A DNA stretch of 32,953 bases from Verrucomicrobiota bacterium (GTDB lineage Bacteria > Verrucomicrobiota > Verrucomicrobiia > Limisphaerales > UBA9464). Location of the stretch: contig JAFLEF010000066.1 in assembly GCA_017309115.1 (NCBI GenBank), forward strand, positions 1 to 32,953. The letters run 5' to 3'. A model generated the notes under the pieces. The model ran no database searches. It saw only the letters and a program-made list of their open reading frames with translations, and was not told the DNA's origin. Positions 5,664-13,981 of this stretch are shown in pieces (position 1 is the first letter of the stretch; each line of letters starts with the position of its first letter). The translations under genes were made by a program, and so were the position numbers.

Positions 5664-6257
5664 ATGCGTCCACCAAAAGCCCTTCGTCTGGCCATTGGGG
5701 CTTTGCTCCTGATCGCCGCGGCCCTGGCGCTCATAGCCGGTTGGTATGCCACGTGGGTTTCGCTCACTCTCCCGCCCACGTTCACATCAACTGCCCTCGT
5801 CGCGCCCCCCGGGACGCAATCGGACGTCGCTCAGGAAGCGGAGAGAATCCGATCTCACGAAATCCTGCTGCCCGTCGTCACCAAACTGAATCTCCAACGG
5901 GAGTACTCCGCCGAGCTTCACGCGCCACGGGAGTTGTCGGCCGAGGCGGCGTCTCAGCTCCTCTTGAACCGCACCACCATCAGACCCATCCGAAACCGGC
6001 AACTCGTCGCAATCGTCCACTCCGCCAACGACCCATCCTTGGCCGCCAAAATCGCGAACGCGATCGCTGATTCGTACATCGCCTCGACCGCGAGTGGATT
6101 AGCGGGGACTGCCACACCAGCCACACGCCTCCTCGAACCCGCCCAACCTGCGTCCCATCCCGACCGGGCGAAGCGACTATTGCCGACCACGATTGCTCTG
6201 GTGGCTGCCGGGCTCTTCGCAGTCGGCGGTTTCCTGGCCATACTTCGTTGGAAATAG
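5664..6257 (+). CDS. Wzz-like polysaccharide chain-length domain protein
   Basis: Proteins with a Wzz domain sit in the inner membrane with a large periplasmic part and help set polysaccharide chain length. Residues 9-31 (LAIGALLLIAAALALIAGWY) are the first membrane helix. The periplasmic part contains the family-like TSTALVAPP (about 42-50), a helix with RIRSHEILLPVVTKLNL (about 62-78) and the closing pattern DPSLAAKIANAIADSYIAS (about 123-141). A second helix occurs at about 174-193 (LLPTTIALVAAGLFAVGGFL). At 197 residues it lacks the C-terminal tyrosine kinase of fused forms and is shorter than classic Wzz (about 300-370). No glycosyltransferases are adjacent. The ATG is at 5664 without a clear Shine-Dalgarno. 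Confidence 0.7.
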   Translation: MRPPKALRLAIGALLLIAAALALIAGWYATWVSLTLPPTFTSTALVAPPGTQSDVAQEAERIRSHEILLPVVTKLNLQREYSAELHAPRELSAEAASQLLLNRTTIRPIRNRQLVAIVHSANDPSLAAKIANAIADSYIASTASGLAGTATPATRLLEPAQPASHPDRAKRLLPTTIALVAAGLFAVGGFLAILRWK

Positions 6258-6310
6258 GGACTGAAGTCTAGCGAAGGACCCACGGAAATGAAATCCCTAT
6301 TCTGCCCAGA

Positions 6311-6341
6311 AATCTGCGTGAATCGGCGTCAATCTGCGGTT
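6311..6341 (+). repeat. AATCTGCG dispersed repeat, copy b
   Basis: AATCTGCGTG, AATCGGCGTC, AATCTGCGGT. Lies 50 bases after the Wzz-like gene. The gap 6258-6821 holds this copy, a zinc-ribbon ORF, an inverted AGTGCGG repeat and copy c; I see nothing else in it. Confidence 0.85.
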
Positions 6342-6365
6342 AACCCCTGCCTTGTTCAGTTCTCC

Positions 6366-6575
6366 GTGCCGTCCAAGTCAGGACTGGGGTTTGGGCGACT
6401 CCAGGCGCGTTCCCTTATCGACCTATTCGATGACCTAACGTTCTACTGGTGGTTCCGTGACGATGGGGATTCTGCAGACCAGGCAGCCGCGCAATGTCCG
6501 GTATGTTGCGGGCCCATGGCGGAGCACCCGACACGACGCTTTTTCTTTTGCCACGTTTGCCGAATCTCCGCCTAG
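6366..6575 (+). CDS. Possible small zinc-ribbon protein
   Basis: The frame is open from 6288, but its first 25 codons overlap a dispersed repeat, so a later start such as GTG 6366 is more likely. The C-terminal end CPVCCGPMAEHPTRRFFFCHVC has two CxxC knuckles 14 residues apart, as in zinc-ribbon proteins that bind nucleic acid or act as structural modules. Preceded by LIDLFDDLTFYWWFRDD, which looks like a helix. About 69 residues. It may be an intact small protein or the tail of a larger lost gene. No RBS seen. Confidence 0.35.
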   Translation: MPSKSGLGFGRLQARSLIDLFDDLTFYWWFRDDGDSADQAAAQCPVCCGPMAEHPTRRFFFCHVCRISA

Positions 6576-6602
6576 AAGACCTCGATTGCAGATTGCAGCT
6601 GG

Positions 6603-6645
6603 CGCCTCGCCCATGGGAAAGCGGCAGAAGGTCTGCCGCACTCCA
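6603..6645 (-). repeat. AGTGCGG hairpin repeat, inverted copy
   Basis: Reads on the minus strand as TGGAGTGCGGCAGACC, then TTCTGCCGCTTTCCCATGG. GCGGCAGA and TCTGCCGC form the hairpin. Related to the + strand copies at 8288 and 26939. Confidence 0.75.
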
Positions 6646-6740
6646 CAAGATTCAGCCCCGGTGCTCCTGATCCCGTTCCTGTTTTTCTGTTTTCCAGATT
6701 CAACCTTCTTGGATCCCGACTCGGCACTCGTTCCCCAAAA

Positions 6741-6770
6741 AATTCTGCGGTAATCGGCGTCAATCTGCGG
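6741..6770 (+). repeat. AATCTGCG dispersed repeat, copy c
   Basis: AATTCTGCGG, TAATCGGCGT, CAATCTGCGG. Lies 52 bases before the ATG at 6822, so it would fall in or near the promoter of the next gene cluster. Confidence 0.8.
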
Positions 6771-6821
6771 ACACTTCCTGTTCAATCCGGCCGACCGTCT
6801 CTACAATTCCCTTCAGGTAAA

Positions 6822-7094
6822 ATGCCTGGTCTGACCAAGAACGATTGGAAGGGGCTCTGGGCCATTCTGTGGCGGACTCTGGTCTTCGGACCAGTCGTCT
6901 GGGTGGTGGGCACTATCCTGTTGGCGGTGATCATCGGTGCCTTTGTCACCCCGCCCGCTTATGCGCTGTTAGCATTCCTGGCGGGCGATTGGTTTCTGGG
7001 CTTGGCAGCGCTGATTCCTTGGTTCGTCCTCCTCTGTTTCCGGCAGCGGATTTCGCGTTGGGCGTTTGCAGGAATCGAACATGGAGGCATTTAA
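6822..7094 (+). CDS. Two-helix inner-membrane protein, 90 aa
   Basis: An N-terminal cytoplasmic segment (MPGLTKNDWKGLWAILW) is followed by two hydrophobic helices at about residues 20-44 (LVFGPVVWVVGTILLAVIIG) and 47-72 (YALLAFLAGDWFLGLAALIP), then a basic tail (RQRISRWAF), which fits an N-in, C-in hairpin. Not recognised as a family. It begins a + strand run with the lipoprotein gene 21 bases downstream and a third membrane gene that overlaps the second, suggesting an operon. Role unknown. Confidence 0.6.
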   Translation: MPGLTKNDWKGLWAILWRTLVFGPVVWVVGTILLAVIIGAFVTPPAYALLAFLAGDWFLGLAALIPWFVLLCFRQRISRWAFAGIEHGGI

Positions 7095-7115
7095 CCACCA
7101 GCCGCCTCGGCGGAT

Positions 7116-7559
7116 ATGAGTCTCCGTTCTCGGGTCAACGAAGGCGAAACCAGTGGTCGCTGGCTCGGTGCGCTCCTCGTCGCCAGCACAGTCCTTCTCA
7201 CCGGCTGCGACGAGACGATGCGGATGAATTACCCGTCGGCCGCCGCGGCACGGGCCGACGGAGCGGTTCAACGCGGCTGGCTTCCCGGGGCGCTACCCGA
7301 TTCGGCCACGAACATCTCGGAGGCACACGACCTCGATATCAACACTGGCGGCGGCTCATTCCTGTTTGGCGCGACCGACGTCGACTCCTTTCGCGCCCAA
7401 CTGCGACCAGCCTCGGATGAGCTCGTGAACCAGCACTTCCGTCACGCGAATCGACTTCGCGGCCAAGGTTACCACTTCTACGCCGTTTCCCAGTTCGTGC
7501 TCGCTGTTGATTGGCAGACCCGCAGCGTTTACTTCGTTATCAAACCCAGCTCCCGATGA
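7116..7559 (+). CDS. Lipoprotein, 147 aa
   Basis: Residues 16-31 are hydrophobic and end in the lipobox LLTGC (Cys31), so the protein should be lipidated and held in a membrane. The mature part has YPSAAAARADGAVQRGWLPG then ALPDSATNISEAHDLDINTG (about residues 39-78). A pattern of GW(L)P, PxSAT-I-E-HD-DxN recurs in small bacterial lipoproteins of unknown function, as far as I recall. The stop (TGA 7557-7559) overlaps the next ATG (7556), implying translational coupling. Confidence 0.75.
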   Translation: MSLRSRVNEGETSGRWLGALLVASTVLLTGCDETMRMNYPSAAAARADGAVQRGWLPGALPDSATNISEAHDLDINTGGGSFLFGATDVDSFRAQLRPASDELVNQHFRHANRLRGQGYHFYAVSQFVLAVDWQTRSVYFVIKPSSR

Positions 7560-8194
7560 CCGACACGCCCGAGGATGATTGGTATTGGCGGTTCGGACTG
7601 CTCGCAGGGTCCTCGCTCGTCGTCGGCTGTCTGATGGCCCAATTCCTATGGTCCGTCACCCATCATCGTTACATTGATCCTGACTCAGGCTACTACTACG
7701 GGTCAGTTAAAGGTTCCCTCTCCGGAACCGACGCCACCGTCTATTCGTTTCATTTTGAGGGGCATTCGGAAGCACGGTGGTATTGGACGTACTCAACCCA
7801 TTTTGTTTACCGCAGCCTTCAGTTTGGGTGGTGGTCCCCGTTTGATGGGCGCGGAGATCAGTTGGGGAATACGGGCACGCTCACACTTCCCTCGTTCGAG
7901 TTCGAATCGTCGCAGGGCACCGGCGTCCTGACGCGACCGTTGCTTTCGGAATGGCTGCTGGGCACCACCAACGCCCCGCCCGACCAGATGCGGGGTGTCG
8001 ATCGCATCTACGAACTGCTTCATGCGGCGGCGGACGGAACTCTTCCGGCACCCCGGCATCACACGTACTATTTCCCGCAACCGATCCACGGCTCCATGCA
8101 ACACTTTCGACTCGGGCTTGGTATCAGCTGGCCGGTTTTCGTCTGGCTGGGCATCTGGTTAGCGGGGGTCGTGTATTTCGGACGACGCCGGTAG
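7556..8194 (+). CDS. Bitopic membrane protein, 212 aa
   Basis: Starts at ATG 7556 in the ATGA overlap with the lipoprotein stop. Membrane helices at about residues 13-33 (FGLLAGSSLVVGCLMAQFLW) and 190-208 (WPVFVWLGIWLAGVVYFG) flank a large extracytoplasmic region rich in Tyr and Trp (YIDPDSGYYYGSVKGSLSG; ARWYWTYSTHFVYRSLQFGW). The shape is that of a sensor or scaffold protein, but no enzyme motif is seen. Not recognised. Its tight coupling to a lipoprotein suggests that the two act together in the envelope. Confidence 0.65.
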   Translation: MTDTPEDDWYWRFGLLAGSSLVVGCLMAQFLWSVTHHRYIDPDSGYYYGSVKGSLSGTDATVYSFHFEGHSEARWYWTYSTHFVYRSLQFGWWSPFDGRGDQLGNTGTLTLPSFEFESSQGTGVLTRPLLSEWLLGTTNAPPDQMRGVDRIYELLHAAADGTLPAPRHHTYYFPQPIHGSMQHFRLGLGISWPVFVWLGIWLAGVVYFGRRR

Positions 8195-8287
8195 GGAGCT
8201 TTTGCAAGGGGCTCCCGCGGAGGACGCGGAGATCGCGGGGGGAGAAAGACGAATCTGGAAAACAGGAAAAGACAGGGGAGGCTTTTC

Positions 8288-8340
8288 TATGGAGTGCGGT
8301 AGCGGAGCCTACGGAGCTACCGCTTTCCCACGGGCGAGGG
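8288..8340 (+). repeat. AGTGCGG hairpin repeat, copy 1
   Basis: TATGGAGTGCGGTAGC and GCTACCGCTTTCCC form a hairpin (GCGGTAGC/GCTACCGC) around GGAGCCTACGGA. About 85% the same as 26939-26992. The 299-base gap 8195-8493 holds this, the word GAATCTGGAAAACAGG at 8252 (the inverse of CCTGTTTTCCAGATTC found elsewhere) and copy d below. Confidence 0.85.
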
Positions 8341-8360
8341 CCCGAGCCTTCCTTCCCCCG

Positions 8361-8392
8361 AAATCTGCGCGAATCGGCGTTAATCTGCGGTT
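8361..8392 (+). repeat. AATCTGCG dispersed repeat, copy d
   Basis: AAATCTGCGC, GAATCGGCGT, TAATCTGCGG, TT. The copy closest to the apparent consensus. Directly follows the AGTGCGG hairpin. Confidence 0.88.
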
Positions 8393-8493
8393 ACCGCCGC
8401 TTTCTCTGCTTCTGCTTTCTCTGCGACTTCGCGGGAACCCTCCTCTCGACTCTCGACAAAGTCCCGGAACTGGTGGATTCAACTGTCGCTTCA

Positions 8494-8736
8494 ATGGGAA
8501 CCACGTTACCAGCCCGAGTCGTCGTTCAAGAACGGGGCTATTGGCGAATTCGGCCCGACCGGGGGGAACTGGAGGCGGCGGAGCAGGAAAAGTTGAAGGA
8601 CTATCTTGGCGAGATCCATCTGCCCTACCAAATAAGGGACGGACGGGTATGTATCCCGGCCTCCATTTCCTGGGCAACCCTCGATGAAACACTTTCCCAC
8701 TTCTATGAAGGTTGGGCCGAGGTGTTTCCTTTTTGA
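8494..8736 (+). CDS. Small orphan protein, 80 aa
   Basis: Unrecognised. ATG 8494 is the preferred start; GTG 8473 in the same frame would add seven residues. The protein has a basic first part (ARVVVQERGYWRIRPDRGEL, about 7-26), a helical middle (EAAEQEKLKDYLGEI) and an aromatic end (LDETLSHFYEGWAEVFPF). No signal peptide. It lies alone between repeats and is followed by repeat-rich sequence. It may be a small regulator or toxin-like protein, but there is no positive evidence. Confidence 0.45.
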   Translation: MGTTLPARVVVQERGYWRIRPDRGELEAAEQEKLKDYLGEIHLPYQIRDGRVCIPASISWATLDETLSHFYEGWAEVFPF

Positions 8737-8827
8737 TTGAGGTAAAACGGAAAAGTCCACCGCGAATGAACGCGCGTGCACGCCAATAGGGAACGGCTCG
8801 GCGGAAGCCTCGCCCTACCCTTCCGAC

Positions 8828-8891
8828 CTCTCAGCTCTCAGCTCTCAGCTACCCACAAACCAGTTGAGAGTTGAAAGTTGAGAGTTGAGAG
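8828..8891 (+). repeat. Low-complexity CTCAGCT and GTTGAGAGTT repeats
   Basis: Three copies of CTCTCAG at 8828-8850 and, after 12 bases, a 29-base run built on GTTGAGAGTTGAAA (8863-8891). The 29-base part recurs exactly at 31244-31272. Confidence 0.85.
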
Positions 8892-8986
8892 AAAAGACCT
8901 GAATTCCAGCACGTTAGAAATGCCAATGGGTTTGTGGACACAATGCAGATCCGGTTCACCGGTTTTCTCTCCTCTCAACTTTGCCT

Positions 8987-10117
8987 TCAAGGAAACTCCA
9001 GCCGGTATGCCGCCCAGGGCTCCTCAGCCCCCACCGCCACTTCCCGGACTACCGGCACGCCGGTGCCAATCTCCAAGGGGCCGTCCTGCCAGGTCAGCAG
9101 ATCGCGCGAATGCTGGAGTCGAAAGCTGACTCCGGCCGGGACCTGAAGCTCGAGGGAAAATCGACCCGGAGGCTGCGTCGCCGGGACCCGCAGAAAGCCA
9201 TCCACCACGGTCAACACCGCCGGGGCGCTGGTCACCACGCGCTCGCCGTCCCCCACCACCACGGTATACACCCCAGCCTGCGCCGGAGTCACACTGGCAA
9301 TGGCCAGCGTGTCATTGGTCCGGATGGGAAGTACGACGTTGCCGCGCCACCATTGGTAGGTGAAAGGACCCGGACCCGCCGCCACCACCCGAAGCGTGGC
9401 CGGAGAACCTCGACCCACTCGAACGCTTTGCGGCTGCTCCACCAGGACCGGAGGGGCAGGCGCGGCAAACGGCGTGGCGATCCGGAGATTGTCAAAGTCC
9501 ACCTCCGCCACGTTCACCCGAAATCCCAGCACCTTCATCTGATCCAGAACACCCGCCGCAAAGGGCGACGTCTCGGCCAGGTATTGGTATCCGTTGGTCC
9601 CGGTGAGCTTGATTAGCAACCGATCGGAATCCAGCGGACGCGTCACGTGCAATCGATAGCGGGCCGAGTTCGCCGGCATCCAACTGGTCCCGAGGACACT
9701 GGTCCATTGGCCGGTTCCGGGGTTGAACCATTGAGCGCCCGCCTCGACATCCTGACGGTTCCGATTGCCGATGTTCACCTGCATCTGGACGCCCGAACCG
9801 AGGGAAGGAAAGAAGGACAACCCGGCCAATCCCCGGGTCAGGCCGTCGGCCAGCGGACGCCGAAAGTGCAGATCCACTTCCAAACGCCACGAACGCCCCA
9901 ACTCCACATCGTTTCTTTGGGCGAACAGGTCCGGGATGGATTCCCCGCGGAGGACGCGGTTTTGGTCGGCCTGTTCCACCTGCAGCCAACCGCTGGGCAA
10001 CGTCCAGGAAGCGAGGTTGGAACTGAAGGTATCGACAAAGTCGATCCCGCGCACCGCCGGCATCCCGGTCAGGCAGAAGAGAAGAAGCCACCAGCGGCAG
10101 TGTCTTGAAGAAGGCAT
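8987..10117 (-). CDS. Secreted protein with Ig-like domain, 376 aa
   Basis: The start was set at the ATG whose complement is at 10115-10117 because it gives a clean signal peptide (MPSSRHCRWWLLLFCLTGMP, cleavage near residue 24); the longer frame to 10201 adds 28 unlikely residues. Residues about 25-220 form a beta-sandwich region resembling concanavalin/LamG-like domains (VDTFSSNLASWTLPSGWLQ at the start, RLLIKLTGTNGYQYLAE later, closing with DFDNLRIA). An Ig-like domain follows at about 230-310 (PPVLVEQPQSVRVGRG then FTYQWWRGN and AQAGVYTVVV). The last part (FRLQHSRDLLTWQDGP) matches the C-terminal module often seen in verrucomicrobial secreted proteins. The only minus-strand gene here; it diverges from the exosortase-type gene. 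Confidence 0.8.
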   Translation of the reverse strand: MPSSRHCRWWLLLFCLTGMPAVRGIDFVDTFSSNLASWTLPSGWLQVEQADQNRVLRGESIPDLFAQRNDVELGRSWRLEVDLHFRRPLADGLTRGLAGLSFFPSLGSGVQMQVNIGNRNRQDVEAGAQWFNPGTGQWTSVLGTSWMPANSARYRLHVTRPLDSDRLLIKLTGTNGYQYLAETSPFAAGVLDQMKVLGFRVNVAEVDFDNLRIATPFAAPAPPVLVEQPQSVRVGRGSPATLRVVAAGPGPFTYQWWRGNVVLPIRTNDTLAIASVTPAQAGVYTVVVGDGERVVTSAPAVLTVVDGFLRVPATQPPGRFSLELQVPAGVSFRLQHSRDLLTWQDGPLEIGTGVPVVREVAVGAEEPWAAYRLEFP

Positions 10118-10348
10118 GAAAATCTGAGTGTCGTGTAACGTCCGCAACAGTCCCTTGCGAGAAATCGCGCGCGTGGGCCATCCCGAACCGAAGCCGAACA
10201 AAATCAGAAGTCCCCACGCCGGGCAAGAAGCCCTCTCAGCAGCGCAGTCTCCCGCGCCTTTTGCACGACGGATTCGCGGGTCGTTGACGGAGTTCGTAAG
10301 ACCTGCGCTAGACTTCTCGATGGTTGGTTACCCCCCACCGAACATCAT

Positions 10349-11113
10349 ATGAGAATGCCCCACCACCTTGTTTCACTCGCCCTTTCTGCCTTCACCCTGA
10401 CCGCGGTTTCCGGCGTTGCCACCCACGCCGCGGTCGAGAAGCCCGTCCCTGCCATCTCACTTTGGGTCGATGGCAAGTCGTACGAAGGCCCGCGCATCCA
10501 GGAGATCATCGGAGAAGACGGCAAACTGCGCTACGGCGTGGAGAGCTTCGTCCTCGAGACGCCTGACTTCCTCATCACCATGAGCTCCCTCATGGATCCG
10601 GATCCGTCGATCGCCTACGGCCTCGCCGTCACTGACTTCGGCGCTCCGAGCACGTTCGCCTTTCTGTTTTCCACACCCATTGTTCCGACGGGATTTCCGA
10701 ATCAGGTGAATGCCAGTCTGGTCGGCGGCTTGACCGACTTCACCGGCGACGGAGTCAGCCTGACTCCCACGGGAGCCTTCGTCCAAACCAGCAGTCTGGG
10801 CCTACCCCTGACTGGCATGGGCGTGGATGTCGGCGCGGCCTTCGCGGCCGGCCCGGGAAATCCGGGAGCGTTCTATGCCTATGGACCGTATGCCGCCGGC
10901 CCGATTGCCGGACCTGGACCCGGCCCTTGGACCGTGTTGCAAGCCATGGCGGATTTCAAACTGAGTGGGAACGGGGATATCGCCGCCCTGACCGGTTTTG
11001 CCCAAATCGTCACGGCCCCGGTCCCGGAAGCGGGAACAGGGGGAACCGTGCTCCTATTGGGAACCCTCGCGGCCGGCTACTGGCGCCGCCATCGGATTTC
11101 CCAGAACAAGTAA
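10349..11113 (+). CDS. Exosortase-sorted (PEP/VPxxG-CTERM type) secreted protein, 254 aa
   Basis: Signal peptide at residues 1-28 (MRMPHHLVSLALSAFTLTAV...HA). The last 30 residues have the three-part sorting tail: a VPEAG motif, a hydrophobic helix (GTVLLLGTLAAGYW) and an Arg-rich end (RRHR). This is the layout of exosortase/PEP-CTERM substrates, close to the VPDSG form known from Verrucomicrobia. The rest is Gly/Pro/Ala-rich and of unknown function. Start is ATG 10349 or 10355. No exosortase gene is in the window. A strong terminator follows. Confidence 0.85.
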   Translation: MRMPHHLVSLALSAFTLTAVSGVATHAAVEKPVPAISLWVDGKSYEGPRIQEIIGEDGKLRYGVESFVLETPDFLITMSSLMDPDPSIAYGLAVTDFGAPSTFAFLFSTPIVPTGFPNQVNASLVGGLTDFTGDGVSLTPTGAFVQTSSLGLPLTGMGVDVGAAFAAGPGNPGAFYAYGPYAAGPIAGPGPGPWTVLQAMADFKLSGNGDIAALTGFAQIVTAPVPEAGTGGTVLLLGTLAAGYWRRHRISQNK

Positions 11114-11142
11114 GCTTTGCCTAACCCGCAGCCTTCCGCACC

Positions 11143-11171
11143 GGCCGGTCGATCCTTCGACCGGCCTTTTT
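11143..11171 (+). terminator. Intrinsic terminator
   Basis: A perfect 10-bp stem GGCCGGTCGA/TCGACCGGCC with loop TCCT, followed by TTTTT. It ends the exosortase-substrate gene about 30 bases after its stop codon. Confidence 0.93.
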
Positions 11172-11231
11172 CGTCTCTACGCCCTTCGTTTCGGGCACGG
11201 GAAAGTCTTCCGACAACGGCCCGGGCCTGCC

Positions 11232-11243
11232 TAGGCTCACGTC
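11232..11243 (+). promoter_or_regulatory. Possible -10 box directly before the start codon
   Basis: TAGGCT at 11232-11237 lies 6 bases before the ATG at 11244, with no Shine-Dalgarno between. If it acts as a -10 element, the transcript would start at or near the ATG. The -35 region is weak, so this rests mainly on the same arrangement before 19588 and 27360. Confidence 0.3.
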
Positions 11244-13199
11244 ATGTTCCTCCGCGAATGGTTCGACGACAACTCGACCGAACGCTTCTCCATCCGAACC
11301 CGGGCCGCTGGACCCGCCGGCAAACTTCCCCTTACCGAGGAGCAACTGCGCGAGGCTCCCAGCGGGGATCTGTTCGGGTTGACCCAAAATGCGGGCATGG
11401 GCTGGGAACCGAGTGAAGTGGGCCGCGACGCCTTTCTCATTCTCAGCACCCTGGGCGGACTGCGCGCGCCCGATGGCAAGCCCATCGCGCTCGGCTATCA
11501 CACCGGTCACTGGGAACTGGGACTGCAAGTCAAAGCCGCCGCCGAGGAACTGCGCCGACTGAAAACGGTTCCCTTCGCGGGTTATGTGTCCGATCCCTGC
11601 GACGGCCGCACCCAAGGCACCGTCGGCATGTTCGATTCCCTGCCCTACCGCAATGACGCCGCGATCGTGTTCCGGCGGCTCATCCGTTCCCTGCCCACGC
11701 GCCGCGGCGTGCTCGGCGTGGCGACCTGCGACAAGGGACTTCCCGCCATGCTCATGGCCCTCGCCGGCACGCCGAACCAGCCGACGATCCTCGTTCCCGG
11801 GGGCGTCACGCTGCCGCCGGAAACCGGGGAGGACGCCGGCAAAGTGCAAACCATCGGCGCGCGCTTCAGTCATGGAATGCTGACGCTCGACGAAGCGGCG
11901 GAACTCGGCTGCCGCGCCTGCGCCAGTCCCGGCGGCGGATGTCAGTTTCTGGGAACCGCCGCCACGGCCCAGGTGGTCGCCGAAGCCCTGGGCTTGGCCC
12001 TGCCGCATTCGGCCCTCGCTCCCAGCGGCGAACCCATCTGGCGCGATCTGGCCATCCAGTCCGCGCGGGCGCTCGTGGACCTCGCGCAACGCCGTCTCAC
12101 CACCCGCGACGTCCTGACCGACGCGAGCATTCGCAACGCCATGACGGTGCATGCCGCGTTTGGCGGTTCGACCAACTTGTTACTGCACATTCCCGCCATT
12201 GCCCACGCTGCCGGACTTCGCCGACCCACCGTGGACGACTGGACGTTGATCAACCGTCGCACGCCCCGACTGGTCAGTGTGCTGCCCAACGGTCCCATTC
12301 ATCATCCCACGGTCCGCGTGTTCCTCGCCGGTGGGGTTCCGGAGGTCATGCTACACCTTCGCGCCCTCGGACTGCTGGAGTTGGACGCCCCCACCGTGGC
12401 CGGACAATCTTGGGGCGAAGTCCTCGCCGCCTGGGAACAAGGACCCCGTCGCACCCGTTTCCGGCAGGCGCTTCAAGAACTCGACGGCGTGGATCCCGAC
12501 GACGTCATCCTGCCTCCCGAACGAGCTCGGGAACGCGGACTCACCAGCACCGTCACCTTCCCGCGCGGCAACTTGGCCCCCGAAGGTTCCGTCATTAAAT
12601 CCACCTCCATCGACCCCAGCGTGGTCGACGCCGATGGCGTGTACCGCCACGAAGGTCCGGCGCGAATCTTCACCCGGGAACGCGCCGCCATCGCCGCCAT
12701 CAAGCGCGGGGAAATCAAGGCCGGCGACGTGTTGGTGCTGATGGGCGCCGGTCCCCTGGGAACCGGCATGGAAGAGACCTATCAGCTCACCAGCGCCCTG
12801 AAACATCTACCCTTCGGCAAACATGTCGCGCTCATCACGGACGCGCGGTTCAGCGGGGTCAGCACCGGCGCCTGCCTCGGCCATGTCGGTCCCGAAGCGC
12901 TGGCCGGCGGACCCATCGGACGCCTGCGCGCGGGCGATCGAATCCGACTCGAGATCAATCGTACCACGCTCAGCGGCTCGGTGAATTTGGTTGGGGTTGA
13001 AGGACGAGACCTCACCCCGGAGGAAGCCGCGACCCTGCTGGCGGAACGCCCGATGCACCCAGACCTCGCGCCGCATCCCGATCTCCCCGACGACACCCGG
13101 CTGTGGGGTGCGCTCCAAGCGGTCGGCGGCGGCACGTGGGGTGGTTGTGTCTACGATGTGAACTCCATCGTGGAACGGCTCACCGCCCGCGTTCCCTGA
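11244..13199 (+). CDS. yjhG: D-xylonate dehydratase, YjhG/YagF type, 651 aa
   Basis: Full-length match, from memory, to the YjhG/YagF branch of the IlvD/Edd dehydratases (655 residues in E. coli), starting with the characteristic [16 protein letters not shown] (about residues 39-54). These cytoplasmic enzymes dehydrate sugar acids, here D-xylonate to 2-dehydro-3-deoxy-D-pentonate, with an Fe-S cluster. Cluster ligands are expected in [10 protein letters not shown] (about residues 115-124), ATCDKGLPA (about 161-169) and [11 protein letters not shown]. Further conserved blocks: [56 protein letters not shown] and [11 protein letters not shown] at the end. No aldolase, xylose dehydrogenase or transporter is adjacent, so its pathway partners must be elsewhere. 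Confidence 0.92.
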   Translation: MFLREWFDDNSTERFSIRTRAAGPAGKLPLTEEQLREAPSGDLFGLTQNAGMGWEPSEVGRDAFLILSTLGGLRAPDGKPIALGYHTGHWELGLQVKAAAEELRRLKTVPFAGYVSDPCDGRTQGTVGMFDSLPYRNDAAIVFRRLIRSLPTRRGVLGVATCDKGLPAMLMALAGTPNQPTILVPGGVTLPPETGEDAGKVQTIGARFSHGMLTLDEAAELGCRACASPGGGCQFLGTAATAQVVAEALGLALPHSALAPSGEPIWRDLAIQSARALVDLAQRRLTTRDVLTDASIRNAMTVHAAFGGSTNLLLHIPAIAHAAGLRRPTVDDWTLINRRTPRLVSVLPNGPIHHPTVRVFLAGGVPEVMLHLRALGLLELDAPTVAGQSWGEVLAAWEQGPRRTRFRQALQELDGVDPDDVILPPERARERGLTSTVTFPRGNLAPEGSVIKSTSIDPSVVDADGVYRHEGPARIFTRERAAIAAIKRGEIKAGDVLVLMGAGPLGTGMEETYQLTSALKHLPFGKHVALITDARFSGVSTGACLGHVGPEALAGGPIGRLRAGDRIRLEINRTTLSGSVNLVGVEGRDLTPEEAATLLAERPMHPDLAPHPDLPDDTRLWGALQAVGGGTWGGCVYDVNSIVERLTARVP

Positions 13200-13215
13200 T
13201 TATTCCTCTATTCCC

Positions 13216-13974
13216 ATGTGGCGAGTCTGGCTTCTCGGTCTGTGGCTCGGACTCGGCGTGGCCGGACAGGCCGAAGACGCGTGGCAGGCGCTCGAGTTCG
13301 TGCTCGAACCGAATGGGCAACACCGGGCGCGACTGCATCCCACCAACAGCGCGCCCCCGGGGAGCCGCTGGGTCTTCACTGCTTCCTCCTGGCCGGCCGA
13401 ACTCGTGCCCATTTTCGAAGTTGAACGCAATGGCCACCGCGAACTGCGCCGACGTCCGCCGCTTGGCCGGGAAAACACCACCGACCCGCTCTTCTTCGCC
13501 CGCGCACCCACTCACGATCCCACCGCAACCGCCCTCGCCGGCCGTTGGCAGATCCAGGCCACCAATGTCCACGGCGGCAAACATTGGACCTTCCTCGAAC
13601 TGACCGTGGAGTCAGGAAAGGTCGCCGGTCGCTTTGATCCGCACACCGATTACCGCTTTGCCTTCATGACCGGCGGCGACTGGAAGACCAACCGGCTCCA
13701 ACTGAACGTGGAATACATTCAGGACCGCTACGAACTCACCGCGGACGGGCGGGACGGCAAACTCTCCGGCACGTGGCGTCAGCCCGACGATTCCGAGCAT
13801 GGCACTTGGACTGCCACCCGCGCTCCGGCCCCTGCGCCGCCCACCGGACGAACCGAACCGCTGTGGGAGTGGCGGCGCGCCGACGGAATTCGCCGCTACG
13901 GTCCGGCCTCGCTCAATCCAGGACCGGAATGGGAACGAAGCCCGGAGCCCCTGTGCGAGGTATGGCTTCCTTAA
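13216..13974 (+). CDS. Secreted protein of unknown function, 252 aa
   Basis: Signal peptide at residues 1-19 (MWRVWLLGLWLGLGVAGQAE, cleavage after A-G-Q-A). The middle is beta-rich, with GRWQIQATNVHGGKHWTFLE near residue 107 and a DGKLSGTWR pattern near 180 typical of lipocalin-like or META-like sheets. Near the C-terminus is a proline-rich linker (APAPAPPTGRTEP) followed by WEWRRADGIRRYG. It ends 7 bases before the sialidase gene on the same strand, so the two are probably co-transcribed. Not recognised; it may bind or process the same substrate. Confidence 0.7.
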   Translation: MWRVWLLGLWLGLGVAGQAEDAWQALEFVLEPNGQHRARLHPTNSAPPGSRWVFTASSWPAELVPIFEVERNGHRELRRRPPLGRENTTDPLFFARAPTHDPTATALAGRWQIQATNVHGGKHWTFLELTVESGKVAGRFDPHTDYRFAFMTGGDWKTNRLQLNVEYIQDRYELTADGRDGKLSGTWRQPDDSEHGTWTATRAPAPAPPTGRTEPLWEWRRADGIRRYGPASLNPGPEWERSPEPLCEVWLP

Positions 13975-13981
13975 CGCGGTC

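Noticed and set aside
8828-8891. Possible CRISPR-like direct repeats
   Set aside because: Units are 7-10 bases with no unique spacers; this is simple low-complexity sequence.
11121-12152. Long minus-strand ORF (343 codons) opposite the dehydratase
   Set aside because: It is the antisense shadow of the strongly conserved yjhG-type gene, a usual effect in GC-rich DNA.
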